DNA of 64,000 bases. Source: Candidatus Flexifilum breve. Lineage in GTDB: Bacteria; Chloroflexota; Anaerolineae; Aggregatilineales; Phototrophicaceae. The DNA is taken from positions 231,036 through 295,035 of the forward strand of contig JADKGC010000010.1 in the NCBI GenBank assembly GCA_016717205.1. Direction: 5' to 3'. This document shows positions 47,155 through 55,867 of this stretch, one piece after another (the stretch's first letter is position 1; each line of letters starts with the position of its first letter). Made by a program: the position numbers and the translations under genes. Under the pieces are notes generated by a model that was given only the letters and a program-made list of their open reading frames with translations, did not search any database and was not told the DNA's origin.

Positions 47155-48125
47155 ACGTGAGTTAGGGATAAGGCGGGATGCCTTTCACTAGAGGTGTTAT
47201 CCTCTAGGGTACCCCTACCCAGAAAGGCATCCCAGCATGAATCTACTCGAACTGTATTGCCATGTCGATGATTTCTACCAGCAAGTTGCAGCGCACTTTG
47301 AAGCTGGTCTAGTGACGGACGGGAAAGCCCGTCGCCGTCGAGCAGGCGACCTGAGCACGAGTGAAATCATGACGATCCTGATCCATTTTCACCAAAGCCA
47401 CTATCGCACCTTCAAGGCGTACTACACCGACCATGTGCAGAAACATCTGCGGGCAGAGTTTCCGCGCTTGGTCGGCTACGCGCGCTTCGTCCAGCTCATG
47501 CCACGGGTGGCGGCGTTGTTGTATGCCTACCTCACCCACCTGTTTGGCCGGTGTACCGGCATCAGTTTCATCGATTCGACCTTCCTAGCGGTCTGTGATA
47601 ACCGCCGGATCTATCAGCACACCGTCTTTCTGGGCTGGGCCACGCGTGGGCGAGGGGCGATGGGCTGGTGTTTTGGCTTCAAGCTGCACTTAGTGGTGAA
47701 CGACCGGGGTGAGCTGCTCGCTTGTTGTTTGACGCCCGCCAACCGCGCCGATGTCAAGTTGTTGCCCAAGCTCGCCAAACACCTCTTCGGCAAATTATTC
47801 GGTGACAAAGGCTACCTCTCGCAGGCAGCCTTTGAACACCTCTTCCAGCAGGGTGTCCAGCTCATCACCAAACTGAAATCCAACATGAAAAATCGGTTGA
47901 TGCCCCTGAGCGACAAGCTCCTGTTACGGAAGCGCGCCATCATCGAGTCCATCACCGACCAACTCAAGAACATCTCTCAGATTGAACACACGCGGCACCG
48001 CAGTCCGCTCAATTTCTGTGTAAATGTCGTATGTGGGCTAATTGCCTACTGTCATCAGCCCAAGAAACCTTCACTGCACCTTGATGCCCGCCAACTTGAG
48101 GCCATTGCTTATCCCTAACTGACGT
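47155..48125 (+). mobile_element. IS982-family insertion sequence, complete
   Basis: 971 bases bounded by inverted repeats ACGTGAGTTAGGGATAAG on the left and, read inward, ACGTCAGTTAGGGATAAG on the right (one mismatch). The 6-base TAATTA occurs directly on both sides (47149-47154 and 48126-48131) as target duplication, so insertion was recent. It landed just after the stop codon of the primase gene. Confidence 0.93.
47237..48118 (+). CDS. IS982-family DDE transposase
   Basis: 293 residues, the normal size. The DDE triad is seen in GISFIDSTFLAVC, FGDKGYLSQAAF and RAIIESITDQLKNISQIEHT. The C-terminal HRSPLNFCVNVVCGLIAYC is characteristic of IS982. The frame is intact and lies between the inverted repeats, so the element is probably active. 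Confidence 0.93.
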   Translation: MNLLELYCHVDDFYQQVAAHFEAGLVTDGKARRRRAGDLSTSEIMTILIHFHQSHYRTFKAYYTDHVQKHLRAEFPRLVGYARFVQLMPRVAALLYAYLTHLFGRCTGISFIDSTFLAVCDNRRIYQHTVFLGWATRGRGAMGWCFGFKLHLVVNDRGELLACCLTPANRADVKLLPKLAKHLFGKLFGDKGYLSQAAFEHLFQQGVQLITKLKSNMKNRLMPLSDKLLLRKRAIIESITDQLKNISQIEHTRHRSPLNFCVNVVCGLIAYCHQPKKPSLHLDARQLEAIAYP

Positions 48126-48134
48126 TAATTAGCA

Positions 48135-50684
48135 CTACACTGGCAACACATCGTAACGCCGCATCATGTCGAGTACTTCCTCCGGCTGGATCGCGTAAGC
48201 CATCCCATCGTTCGCCCGTTTGCGCCGCCCCTCATCCGCCAAGTGCAGTCGCTTGATGATATGACCAATCCATTGACCATCACCCATCCGCTCTGACGTC
48301 TGCCCTAAGAGTCGAGCAACACGCTCCCGCAGGTCGTTCGCTTTGATCCAAGTTAGCTGGTTACGTCCGCGCGTCAAGAGTTCAAGTGCTTGCAGCAGAG
48401 CTTCTTCGCGATCACTGAGCGCTTTGCCTTCGCTAATCTGTTCATCCATCTCGGCGGTTGTGGCAATCGCTTTAAGTAGCCCCGAGACGCCACCCTGCTC
48501 CTCGAAAAAGGCCGCCAACGCGACGAGCGGCGACCACAGTTCACCAGAACGATTGTGGAGCGTGTGTAATGCTGGACGTTCCGAGTAGTTACTGTACACC
48601 GTTCTGAAGTGGGTCAGCGCCAGTGTGTAGAGTTGGTGGCGCAGCCCGGCTCCATCGAAATCGGGTGGGAAGGACGGAATTTTCTTGTCCGTCCGGCGCA
48701 TGGGAATGGCGATACAGCGTGAGGCGAGAATGTCTTCAAGACCCGCAATGGCTGCTAGGATTTTGGGTGAATACACGTCGAACGCCTGCGGTTTCATATC
48801 TTCGCCAATGAGACGAATCGCCGGCATGCCCTGCTTGTAGCCACTGTTGAGCAGCTGGCGGATCTGCTGCATGCCTGGGTCTTTCGGGTTGTGATAACGT
48901 TCGGCTTCGTCGATCCCGACCGTGCAGCTCGTGTAGTGGATCAGCCGAAACATCGATGGTCCGGTCGGGTCGGAAGTTGTCACCATATTGAAGGCCAGCG
49001 GCTGGAGCACCCGCATCACCGTCGATTTGCCGCTGTTCTTAGGTCCGTTCAAGGCGAGATACGGATACGCCGGAAACATGGTATAGAAGTAGGTCCCAAT
49101 CGTCCAGAGAGTCAGAATCGCACTTTCGACCGGGGAACGGAAATCGACATAACGGGTGAATAGATCGTGCACGTCGCGAAAGACTTGTCCAGCATCCACC
49201 GTCTCGCCGTTCAGAAACTTTTGGATATCACTAAACCGCCAGCGCATCAGGAACTCAGAGCCTTCCGGCATCACCCTTAGCGCGACTTCATGGCCGTCGA
49301 GCTTGATAATTTGCGCATCACTCAGCCGCACGAGCTCTCGGGACGAGGTCACCAGATACGGTTGGGTGTTGAGTTTTTTGTCCTTCGTACGCTCGACGAC
49401 CGAGATGGTCACAATGGCGACATCCCGCTGAAAGCCGAGTGCAGGTGAGAGCAGCGGGATGTCATCGCCGAGAATCTGGGGCATATCGTCATCTTCTTCA
49501 TCGTCCTGCTGCTTGCGGGCGGCACGCAGCAGATCGTTGAACGCGCGGCCTTTCACGCCCTGTTTCGCCAGCGCCGAGCGGAACTCGCTCAATTCCATTT
49601 CATCCAGATCGATCGCGTGGGTGAACAACGCCCGGATCGCATCCTTCTTCTCCAAACCGTCGAGAAAAGCGACCCGCTCGATCTCGGTCTGGAGCCACGT
49701 TTTCGCCTTATTCAGCACCATCTGCACCTCCTCTTGATTGCCACCTTGAGTCAGCCAGTCGTTAGCATCTTTCACTCCGTTGGGCAACCGCGGAATCAGG
49801 GCTGACTTACCGAGCTGCCGCGCCAGTTCCTGATTCTTTTGCATGGCATCTGGCGTGTTATCGAGCGCCACAAAAACGCGGCGGTGTTTGCGCAGTGCCA
49901 TCAGAAGATCATCAGAGACGTGCATCCCCGCCACCGCCAGCGCCGGATAGCCCCACTCACCAAACGTGATTGCGTCGGCCTGCCCTTCGACCAGCACGAG
50001 CTGATCCACTTCTGGCGTGTACAGGTGATTGCCGTAAGGACGACGCTCGCCGATCAGCTCACGCGGCGGGTTGTAGTGCTGTTTCCCGCTGATCGACCGT
50101 CCGCTCAGATACCCCAAACGCCCCCCTTCCAAATGGACATAGACCAGCATCCCGGCGGGAAACTTGGCGATCACAGTGCACCATTTGTCGGCGAGGTTCA
50201 AGTCGGCGAGCAGCTTCCGTTTGTCCGCGGGCATGAAACCGAGCCGCGCACTCCGCACTGTCGCCAGCTGCCAACCACGTGTCTTCGTCACGTAGTCGAG
50301 CGCCATCGGTGTGTTCAGCAGCGTCTCGTACAGGCGCTGGATCAGTTGGCGCTCAGCCCAACTCGCTGACTTACGAAAGTCGCTGCCTTCCTCGATGCGG
50401 ATACCAGCGCGCTGCGCCAGATGGCGAACGACTTCCATAAACATGGCGGCGTCGCGGTTGTTCCAGCGGCTGTCATAACCCAAGTGATGGCGTCCAACGA
50501 AGTCGAACACATCCCCGTGTTCGCTGCGGGAGTTCCAAAAGTACAACCCGGTCTGCGGAGTGACTACGAGGCTGTCGTGTTCCACGCCGACCAATCGGGT
50601 ACCCTGCCGCTTGAGCGCGAACTTATCGCTGATGACCTGTTCAATCGGGTTAGCGGAGCGAATCTGCTCCAGATCAATACTCAT
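48135..50684 (-). CDS. TOPRIM primase-helicase of a mobile element
   Basis: 849 residues from the ATG at 50684 (MSIDLEQIRSANPIEQVISD). The N-terminus follows the DnaG/CHC2 pattern but has lost the zinc-binding cysteines (GTRLVGVEHDSLVVTPQTG). The TOPRIM domain shows LVLVEGQADAITFGEWG near residue 228 and RRVFVALDNTPDA. A C-terminal ATPase has Walker A LNGPKNSGKSTVMRVLQPL near 545 and Walker B TVGIDEAERY. Such proteins prime and unwind DNA during plasmid or phage replication. A broken copy of its last 220 residues lies at 42.4-43.1 kb. It follows parB and parA on the same strand. Confidence 0.85.
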   Translation of the reverse strand: MSIDLEQIRSANPIEQVISDKFALKRQGTRLVGVEHDSLVVTPQTGLYFWNSRSEHGDVFDFVGRHHLGYDSRWNNRDAAMFMEVVRHLAQRAGIRIEEGSDFRKSASWAERQLIQRLYETLLNTPMALDYVTKTRGWQLATVRSARLGFMPADKRKLLADLNLADKWCTVIAKFPAGMLVYVHLEGGRLGYLSGRSISGKQHYNPPRELIGERRPYGNHLYTPEVDQLVLVEGQADAITFGEWGYPALAVAGMHVSDDLLMALRKHRRVFVALDNTPDAMQKNQELARQLGKSALIPRLPNGVKDANDWLTQGGNQEEVQMVLNKAKTWLQTEIERVAFLDGLEKKDAIRALFTHAIDLDEMELSEFRSALAKQGVKGRAFNDLLRAARKQQDDEEDDDMPQILGDDIPLLSPALGFQRDVAIVTISVVERTKDKKLNTQPYLVTSSRELVRLSDAQIIKLDGHEVALRVMPEGSEFLMRWRFSDIQKFLNGETVDAGQVFRDVHDLFTRYVDFRSPVESAILTLWTIGTYFYTMFPAYPYLALNGPKNSGKSTVMRVLQPLAFNMVTTSDPTGPSMFRLIHYTSCTVGIDEAERYHNPKDPGMQQIRQLLNSGYKQGMPAIRLIGEDMKPQAFDVYSPKILAAIAGLEDILASRCIAIPMRRTDKKIPSFPPDFDGAGLRHQLYTLALTHFRTVYSNYSERPALHTLHNRSGELWSPLVALAAFFEEQGGVSGLLKAIATTAEMDEQISEGKALSDREEALLQALELLTRGRNQLTWIKANDLRERVARLLGQTSERMGDGQWIGHIIKRLHLADEGRRKRANDGMAYAIQPEEVLDMMRRYDVLPV

Positions 50685-50770
50685 GGCTCTCTGTCTCCAA
50701 GCAACGTTGAAGTGAACTCGTGTCAAAAAACACAGTTGAAAGTGGCTCTTCAGTTGCACGCGGGGACAGG

Positions 50771-50849
50771 CTGTGATACAGTGTGAGTGTCCAGTTCACA
50801 ACCGTATCACAGCCTATCGCCCACGCGCCGTCTCGCAGTGGGCCTTTTC
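50771..50849 (+). ncRNA. candidate small antisense RNA upstream of the primase gene
   Basis: In the 245-base gap before the primase start, the plus strand has an inverted repeat CTGTGATAC (50771-50779) with GTATCACAG (50804-50812). This is followed by GCCCAC (50819-50824) pairing with GTGGGC (50838-50843) and then CTTTTCTTTTC, a good intrinsic terminator. No plus-strand gene ends here, so the terminator implies a short plus-strand RNA complementary to the primase leader. The promoter is not identified. Confidence 0.35.
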
Positions 50850-50899
50850 TTTTCTAGGGTGGGGATCGTGATTGCGTCTTCATAACGTCACTTCCTCAC

Positions 50900-50925
50900 A
50901 AAAGGTTCGCACGTGCGAACCTTTT
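50900..50925. repeat. 18-base palindrome after parB; terminator or parS-like site
   Basis: GGTTCGCACGTGCGAACC (50904-50921) is a perfect palindrome flanked by AAAA on the left and TTTT on the right, five to ten bases after the parB stop. It works as a terminator on either strand. A perfect palindrome directly beside parB could also be its binding site. Confidence 0.5.
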
Positions 50926-50930
50926 ACTGT

Positions 50931-52127
50931 TCATTCGTTTGCCAGATAGCGTTCCGCTTCGGTGATCAGCTTACGCATGGCATGGAGTCGAGCGCGCGCA
51001 ACAACCGGATCGCCTTCCTGGCGGATTAGTGCTCGCGCAAGTTCCTGCGGCGTAGTATTGGGGATCGCTTGAGTAGTCTTTGCTATTTTCAGTGCAGCAG
51101 GTGAAAGTCTTTCGAATTCATCGCTACCTGTATCGTCATTCTTCTCGCCTTCGCACAGCTCTTTGACCTGCTTGCTAGTTAGATTGAAGTCAACAATTTG
51201 GCGCACAATCTCAGCATGATATTCACTCTGTACGCTGATGACGTGCCGCAGTTTTCCTTCCTCAACACCATGACGATCCGCCAGTTCAAGCGCTTCATCT
51301 GAAAGGCGAAGCAACGCTTTGATGGCGCTGAACTGCCCTTTCTTGATCCCGCCCATGGCACTAAGGATGACATCGGTGTACTCGCGTTTAGAACGGAGAT
51401 CGAGATCGAGTGCTTGACGGTAGAAGTCATTCCCGATTGCGTACGCTGGGATTTCGTACCCATGCACTGTCAATAGCAGCAAAGCGGCTTGACGAGCCAG
51501 CGCAATCGCTGTCAATCCAGAGCGCGCTGTATTCTCTTTCGCCTGCCGGAAGACCGATGACTGGCGTTCAGGAATGATGATGCAGGGGCTCATACCGTCA
51601 CCCGTATAGTTGGGGATGAAATCTCGAAGCAACCATGTCGCCCAGTAGCGTCGCTCACCGGTTTCGATCCGGAACAAGCGCGTTACACCCTGTGAGACAT
51701 CGACCACCGTCAGTGGATTGACCTGACCATCGTCGCGGATGGTCACGGCCAGATTGACCAAATCGTGCAAGAGCTGTTCCTCTGGCGATAAGTTGACCGC
51801 AGTTTCCTCTTCGTGCTCGTCGTCCGCCTTCGGCAGCAATTCGAGCACGCTGTTGAACGGTCGCCCCCGCTGGCGTGCCGCGATCTGGACAATCTGCACC
51901 AACTCGCGCAGTGCCTGCGTCGGCGTGACGTGGTTGTTGTGAAAGCGCAGGTGGATGCTCTCCGGTAGCACTCGGCGGGGCTGCACCGGGTCGGGGCGCA
52001 CCATTTCCAACAGCAGGCGTTCGACACGAATGCTGTTGTCCTGTAGTGCGCCTTGACCATCGCCTATCAAATCAGTGGTCACCGATGCCAACAGCTCATC
52101 AATCCGGTTGGTTGATCCCTTCGCCAT
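50931..52127 (-). CDS. parB: ParB/RepB-like partition protein
   Basis: 398 residues from the ATG at 52127, which overlaps the parA stop (TGATG). The ParB core is visible as RPDPVQPRRVLPES, QVNPLTVVDV and RIETGERRYWATWLL, with an unusually long insert between the first two containing an acidic stretch (DDEHEEE). A helix-turn-helix region follows (LTAIALARQAALLLLTVHGY). ParB binds centromere-like sites and loads on DNA with ParA for plasmid partition. Confidence 0.85.
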   Translation of the reverse strand: MAKGSTNRIDELLASVTTDLIGDGQGALQDNSIRVERLLLEMVRPDPVQPRRVLPESIHLRFHNNHVTPTQALRELVQIVQIAARQRGRPFNSVLELLPKADDEHEEETAVNLSPEEQLLHDLVNLAVTIRDDGQVNPLTVVDVSQGVTRLFRIETGERRYWATWLLRDFIPNYTGDGMSPCIIIPERQSSVFRQAKENTARSGLTAIALARQAALLLLTVHGYEIPAYAIGNDFYRQALDLDLRSKREYTDVILSAMGGIKKGQFSAIKALLRLSDEALELADRHGVEEGKLRHVISVQSEYHAEIVRQIVDFNLTSKQVKELCEGEKNDDTGSDEFERLSPAALKIAKTTQAIPNTTPQELARALIRQEGDPVVARARLHAMRKLITEAERYLANE

Positions 52128-52951
52128 CACGCACCACCCTTCGTCATATAGCGCACGAGTGAGCCAACGACTTGAATATAGGACCGACTGGCGGATGAGC
52201 GTGGATTGTAGGTAAATAGGCTTTGGTGGTTATGATGGGCGTAGGACACGGCTTCGTTGACCGGGATCACACCAAGTACGAGTTTTCCCAGTACTGGATG
52301 GGCGTTGATCTCGGAGAGCAAGTGGTTGTGGCCGCGGACCCGGGTATCCATCTTGGTGATGAGCAGACCACTCACGCGCAGGTTGGGATGTCGCCAGCCA
52401 TCGCGGATGTCATTGATCTTCTGGATGACACTGGTCAACCCGACCGTTTCCAGATAGCGCGGTTCGACCGGCACAATCGCATCCGTCGCCGCCAGCAAGC
52501 CCATTTCCGTCAGCAGCGAAAACGATGGGCGGGTGTCGATGACAACCGCCGCATACTGTCCAGCGATCTTGCTCAACGGATCGGCGAGACGATACGGCGC
52601 GCCGGCCACCCCCATCAGTTCCCGCTCTGCACCTTCGAGCATCGGTGAGGCGGGTAGAACATGCAGATCTTCATCCCATTGGCTCTGAACAATGCAATTC
52701 ATGATCTTCTGTGGTGCATTTTGCCGATCCGCCATCAGGACTGTGTACAGACTGTCGTCTGCGCCATAGTCTTTACGGCCAGTGGTGACCAACGATGCAT
52801 GTCCCTGTGAGTCGGTGTCGATCAACAGGACACGACAGTTGGACGCGTTGGCGCGCTTCAACACCTGAGTGATGCCGAGCGCGATGTTGGTGGCAGACGT
52901 GCTTTTTCCCACGCCGCCTTTGTGATTGGTGAAAACGAAACTGCGAGTCAT
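52127..52951 (-). CDS. parA: ParA partition ATPase
   Basis: 274 residues. The ATG at 52951 is preferred over the one two codons earlier because AAGGAC is then about eight bases away. It starts MTRSFVFTNHKGGVGKSTSA with the deviant Walker A motif, followed by LLIDTDSQGHASL and YAAVVIDTRPSFS. ParA positions plasmid copies by ATP-dependent DNA binding. First gene of a parA-parB pair upstream of the primase; this trio indicates an autonomously maintained element. Confidence 0.92.
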   Translation of the reverse strand: MTRSFVFTNHKGGVGKSTSATNIALGITQVLKRANASNCRVLLIDTDSQGHASLVTTGRKDYGADDSLYTVLMADRQNAPQKIMNCIVQSQWDEDLHVLPASPMLEGAERELMGVAGAPYRLADPLSKIAGQYAAVVIDTRPSFSLLTEMGLLAATDAIVPVEPRYLETVGLTSVIQKINDIRDGWRHPNLRVSGLLITKMDTRVRGHNHLLSEINAHPVLGKLVLGVIPVNEAVSYAHHNHQSLFTYNPRSSASRSYIQVVGSLVRYMTKGGA

Positions 52952-53507
52952 GGCCATGTCCTTTCGAAACCCAATCCATTGTCGATTTCGCTGTCGTGGG
53001 CAAGGACTACACACAGGTGTGGTAAAGTCACCTCTGGAAGTCTTGCTGGTACGGGCAGCGAGCTTCAAGATGATGGGGGGAGGTGCCGCCTCTCCCTATC
53101 ACCGCTAAAGCCGATTCACTTGGGGTTCGTTATGAATGGCGCGAGTGCTTCGCGTTGTGGAAATGGTAAACTTTCGAGGAATTGAGCGGCTTCACGGGGA
53201 GATTGATGTTCGAATCTGATCCAATCCTCCCCGCTCACGGGAAAAAGGGCTTTCTGACAGTGTCAGAAAGCCCTTTTTTTCTCTCAACCGATGTTCGAAT
53301 CCTGTCTTCCTCTTTTGTCAAAAAGTGACAGTCTTTGACACTTTGCTGTAATAGCAAGAAACCCTATCCACGCGGTTTTTCCCGTGAGTCAAACAGCTCG
53401 ATAGTAATCGTGGAATACACCGCCGAGCAAATCACGCCGTTTGACCATCCTGCTGCTTATACTTTTTGAGGATAGATCGGGAATCTTCTGCCAATGCCTT
53501 GATGCGG
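52952..53507. other. non-coding region upstream of parA
   Basis: Contains the parA promoter, a strong terminator (53242-53280) and short TGTCA/TGACA repeats around 53316-53344 of unknown use. No credible gene. Confidence 0.4.
53242..53280. terminator. strong bidirectional intrinsic terminator
   Basis: AAAGGGCTTTCTGAC pairs with GTCAGAAAGCCCTTT around an AGT loop, with A-run and T-run on the two sides. It insulates parA from the region to its right. Confidence 0.85.
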
Positions 53508-54161
53508 TCACGCTTTGTTGAAGCGATGCTCATACTCGTGCAGTACATATTTCAGATGCGCCGCATTCAAAATAATGAGTCGGTCGAGACATTCCTCGCG
53601 CACCGAACGCACCCAGCGTTCCGCATAGGCGTTGGCACGTGGGGCGCGAACTGGAGTATGGACAACTTCGATTCCTTCAGATGCAAACACGGCATCAAAG
53701 GCATCGCCGTACTTGCCATCGTTATCTCGAATGAGATACGTGAACGTTTGCTTTTGCTCCTGCAGGTGTCAGAGGAAATAACGAGCTTGCTGGATCACCC
53801 AAGCTTGTGTAGGACCCGCGGTAACGCCGGCAAGGTGGACGCGACGTGTTCCGACTTCAATGAAAAAGAAGACGTACAGTGTCTGCAAGCGAAGTGTCTC
53901 AACGGTGAAAAAATCATACGCCAGAAGTTGGTGACGGTAGTGTTTCAAAAACGTGCCCCATAAGGTGGCTCGACGTTGCCGCTTTGGGGCGGGAGGAATG
54001 CCGTGACAGCGAAGGATGTCTCGGACGGTCGTTTCGCCGAGTGTTACCGCTAGCTTTTTTAACTCCCCGTGCAGCTTGCCCCCACCCCAACCGTTCTCGC
54101 GCGCCAATCTTAAGACTACTGCTAAGTCATTCAGAATTTTCGCTTTGATCCAGGCAAACAA
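53508..54161 (-). pseudogene. integrase-core transposase, truncated and stopped
   Basis: The right part (53769-54161) shows LHGELKKLAVTLGETTVRDI, then LLAYDFFTVETLRLQTLYVF and GTRRVHLAGVT. After an in-frame TGA at 53769-53771 the same frame continues with TYLIRDNDGKYGDAFDA, TPVRAPRANAYAERWVRSVR and EECLDRLIILN to 53508, an rve integrase core. The N-terminal part is missing: similarity begins directly at the S8 protease stop codon. A dead remnant; a 50-base relative is at 14929-14983. Confidence 0.88.
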
Positions 54162-55855
54162 TTATCCTTGCGTAACATTCAGTCGCTGCGATTGTCCGCT
54201 ACTTTCGGCTGCGGACGCCGCCAGCGTCGCCAGGGCTTGCGCCGGAGTTTGCCCTGTGCCCAACGCTGCCGCGAGATATCCTGCAACGATCGGTGCTGAA
54301 AACGAGGTTCCCGCCCAGCGTGCCCAGCCATCAACTGCTTGTGTACCGTCGGGCAGCATTCCAATATACAGCCCGAGTATGCCCGTGTCGCGATTTGCCG
54401 ATGGCGTGTCCTGCGCGGGAGGAGTTGCTCCCGGCCCAGCACCGCTCGGCTCCAAATCACCACCAAACGCAATCACACCCACGATTTCGGGTTTGTCCGG
54501 ACGATTACTATAAGGTGCGGGTTGTTTATGGCTGCTCAGTGCCCCCACGCCGATGACGGCATCAAACGCGGCGGGAAACCGGGGATCGCGCCGCTGCTCC
54601 GCGCCGACGCTGTCATTGCCCGCGGCCGCGACGACAAGGGCTTTGTGCTGAGTTTTCAACGCACGGCAAGCTCCTCGACCGCGTTCAACGAGCGGGAGAC
54701 AAACGACTCGTGCTCGTCCAACCACTTACTGAACCAACCCCATTCCGTTTGGAACTGCGGAACGTCGGCGTGACGCACGAGATGTTTACTGAACGGAATA
54801 TCGAAGGTTAGGCTGAGATTGACGATCATCGGGCGGGATGCTGGACGCTGCGTCAGCGTGTTTAAGGCGTCGAGGATCGTTCGGAGTGAGCCAACGCCCC
54901 AACGACCGAGCACTTCCATCAGCGTCACCCGCGCCGCCGGAGCGACCAGCGCCGCGGTGCCGGAGGCAAACAGCCCATGATCGAGCATCTCGTAATCGTG
55001 CCCGCTCACCCCGACTCCCTGCGTGTGACTGCCGAGGCGGTCAATTTCTGGCTTGGTGCTGCCGCTGTAGCGCACTTCAAAGCGGCGGTTGTTGAGTGAG
55101 AAGCTGCCATCCGGTGCGAGCAACTTCCCGAGCATAGGGTTTAACGGCTGCCCGTTGTTATAAGCGTGCTCGAATTGCTCGCGGGTGGGCGCGGTATCGA
55201 GGACGAAAATATCTACGCCGTGACCATCTCCCAAATCAAGCTGATTCCCCTGATCATCGAAAAATCGAAATATCCACGGATCAACGCCAGAGGCGGTCGC
55301 TTTCACCCCATTCGGAGCGACGGGACGCGCGCCCGGGCCGCCGACCGTCAAAATCGGCTGGGCACTGCTGATGAACCAATTGGGCGAAACTCCAGTGATG
55401 GCAACGCGCTCACCCTGACCGAAGCCGTTTTCCAGCGCTCCATCCAGCGGCGCGATCAATCGCTCGATCAAGGCGCGTGGGTCATTCCATTCGTCACCAA
55501 TCTGCCCCACATTGATAAACACGGAGGACAGGTAAGCGGGAGAAGTGCTTGCTGCTTGGGGAGCGGGGCGAGACGACGCCTCGCGCTTCAGCAGGACATC
55601 GAACACAGCGCTGATGATCCGCGCACAACCCGCAGGCTCTGATCCTGGCGGGCGGCGGTTGGTCGTCGTGACGGAGATACTGGCATCGGCGAATTCTACG
55701 GCGCGGGACAAGGCAAGGTTGTCGTGTACGAGCGGTACTGCCCGCAGCGCGCGCAGCAACGCATCTCGACTTAGTGGTGCCTCGTGTTCGACGATCAGCG
55801 CAACTTCTCCGGGAGCGAAAAAGCCGAAATGCTGTTCACCATCACGCTGCGTCAT
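54162..55855 (-). pseudogene. subtilisin-like (S8) protease, frameshifted near 54660
   Basis: Begins at 55855 (GGGAGAAC upstream). The catalytic triad is spread over two frames: Asp in VDIFVLDTAP (near residue 217), His in DHGLFASGTAA (near 291), then after a one-base loss at about 54656-54670 the second frame reads ALKTQHKALVVAAAGNDS and GTSFSAPIVAGYLAAALG (Ser near 517). The likely change is CCC to CC in GCCCGTGCG. No signal peptide, so it acts in the cytoplasm. It is the last gene of the sigma / anti-sigma / TPR-CHAT operon, 12 bases after the CHAT gene. Confidence 0.88.
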
Positions 55856-55867
55856 GTTGTTCTCCCA

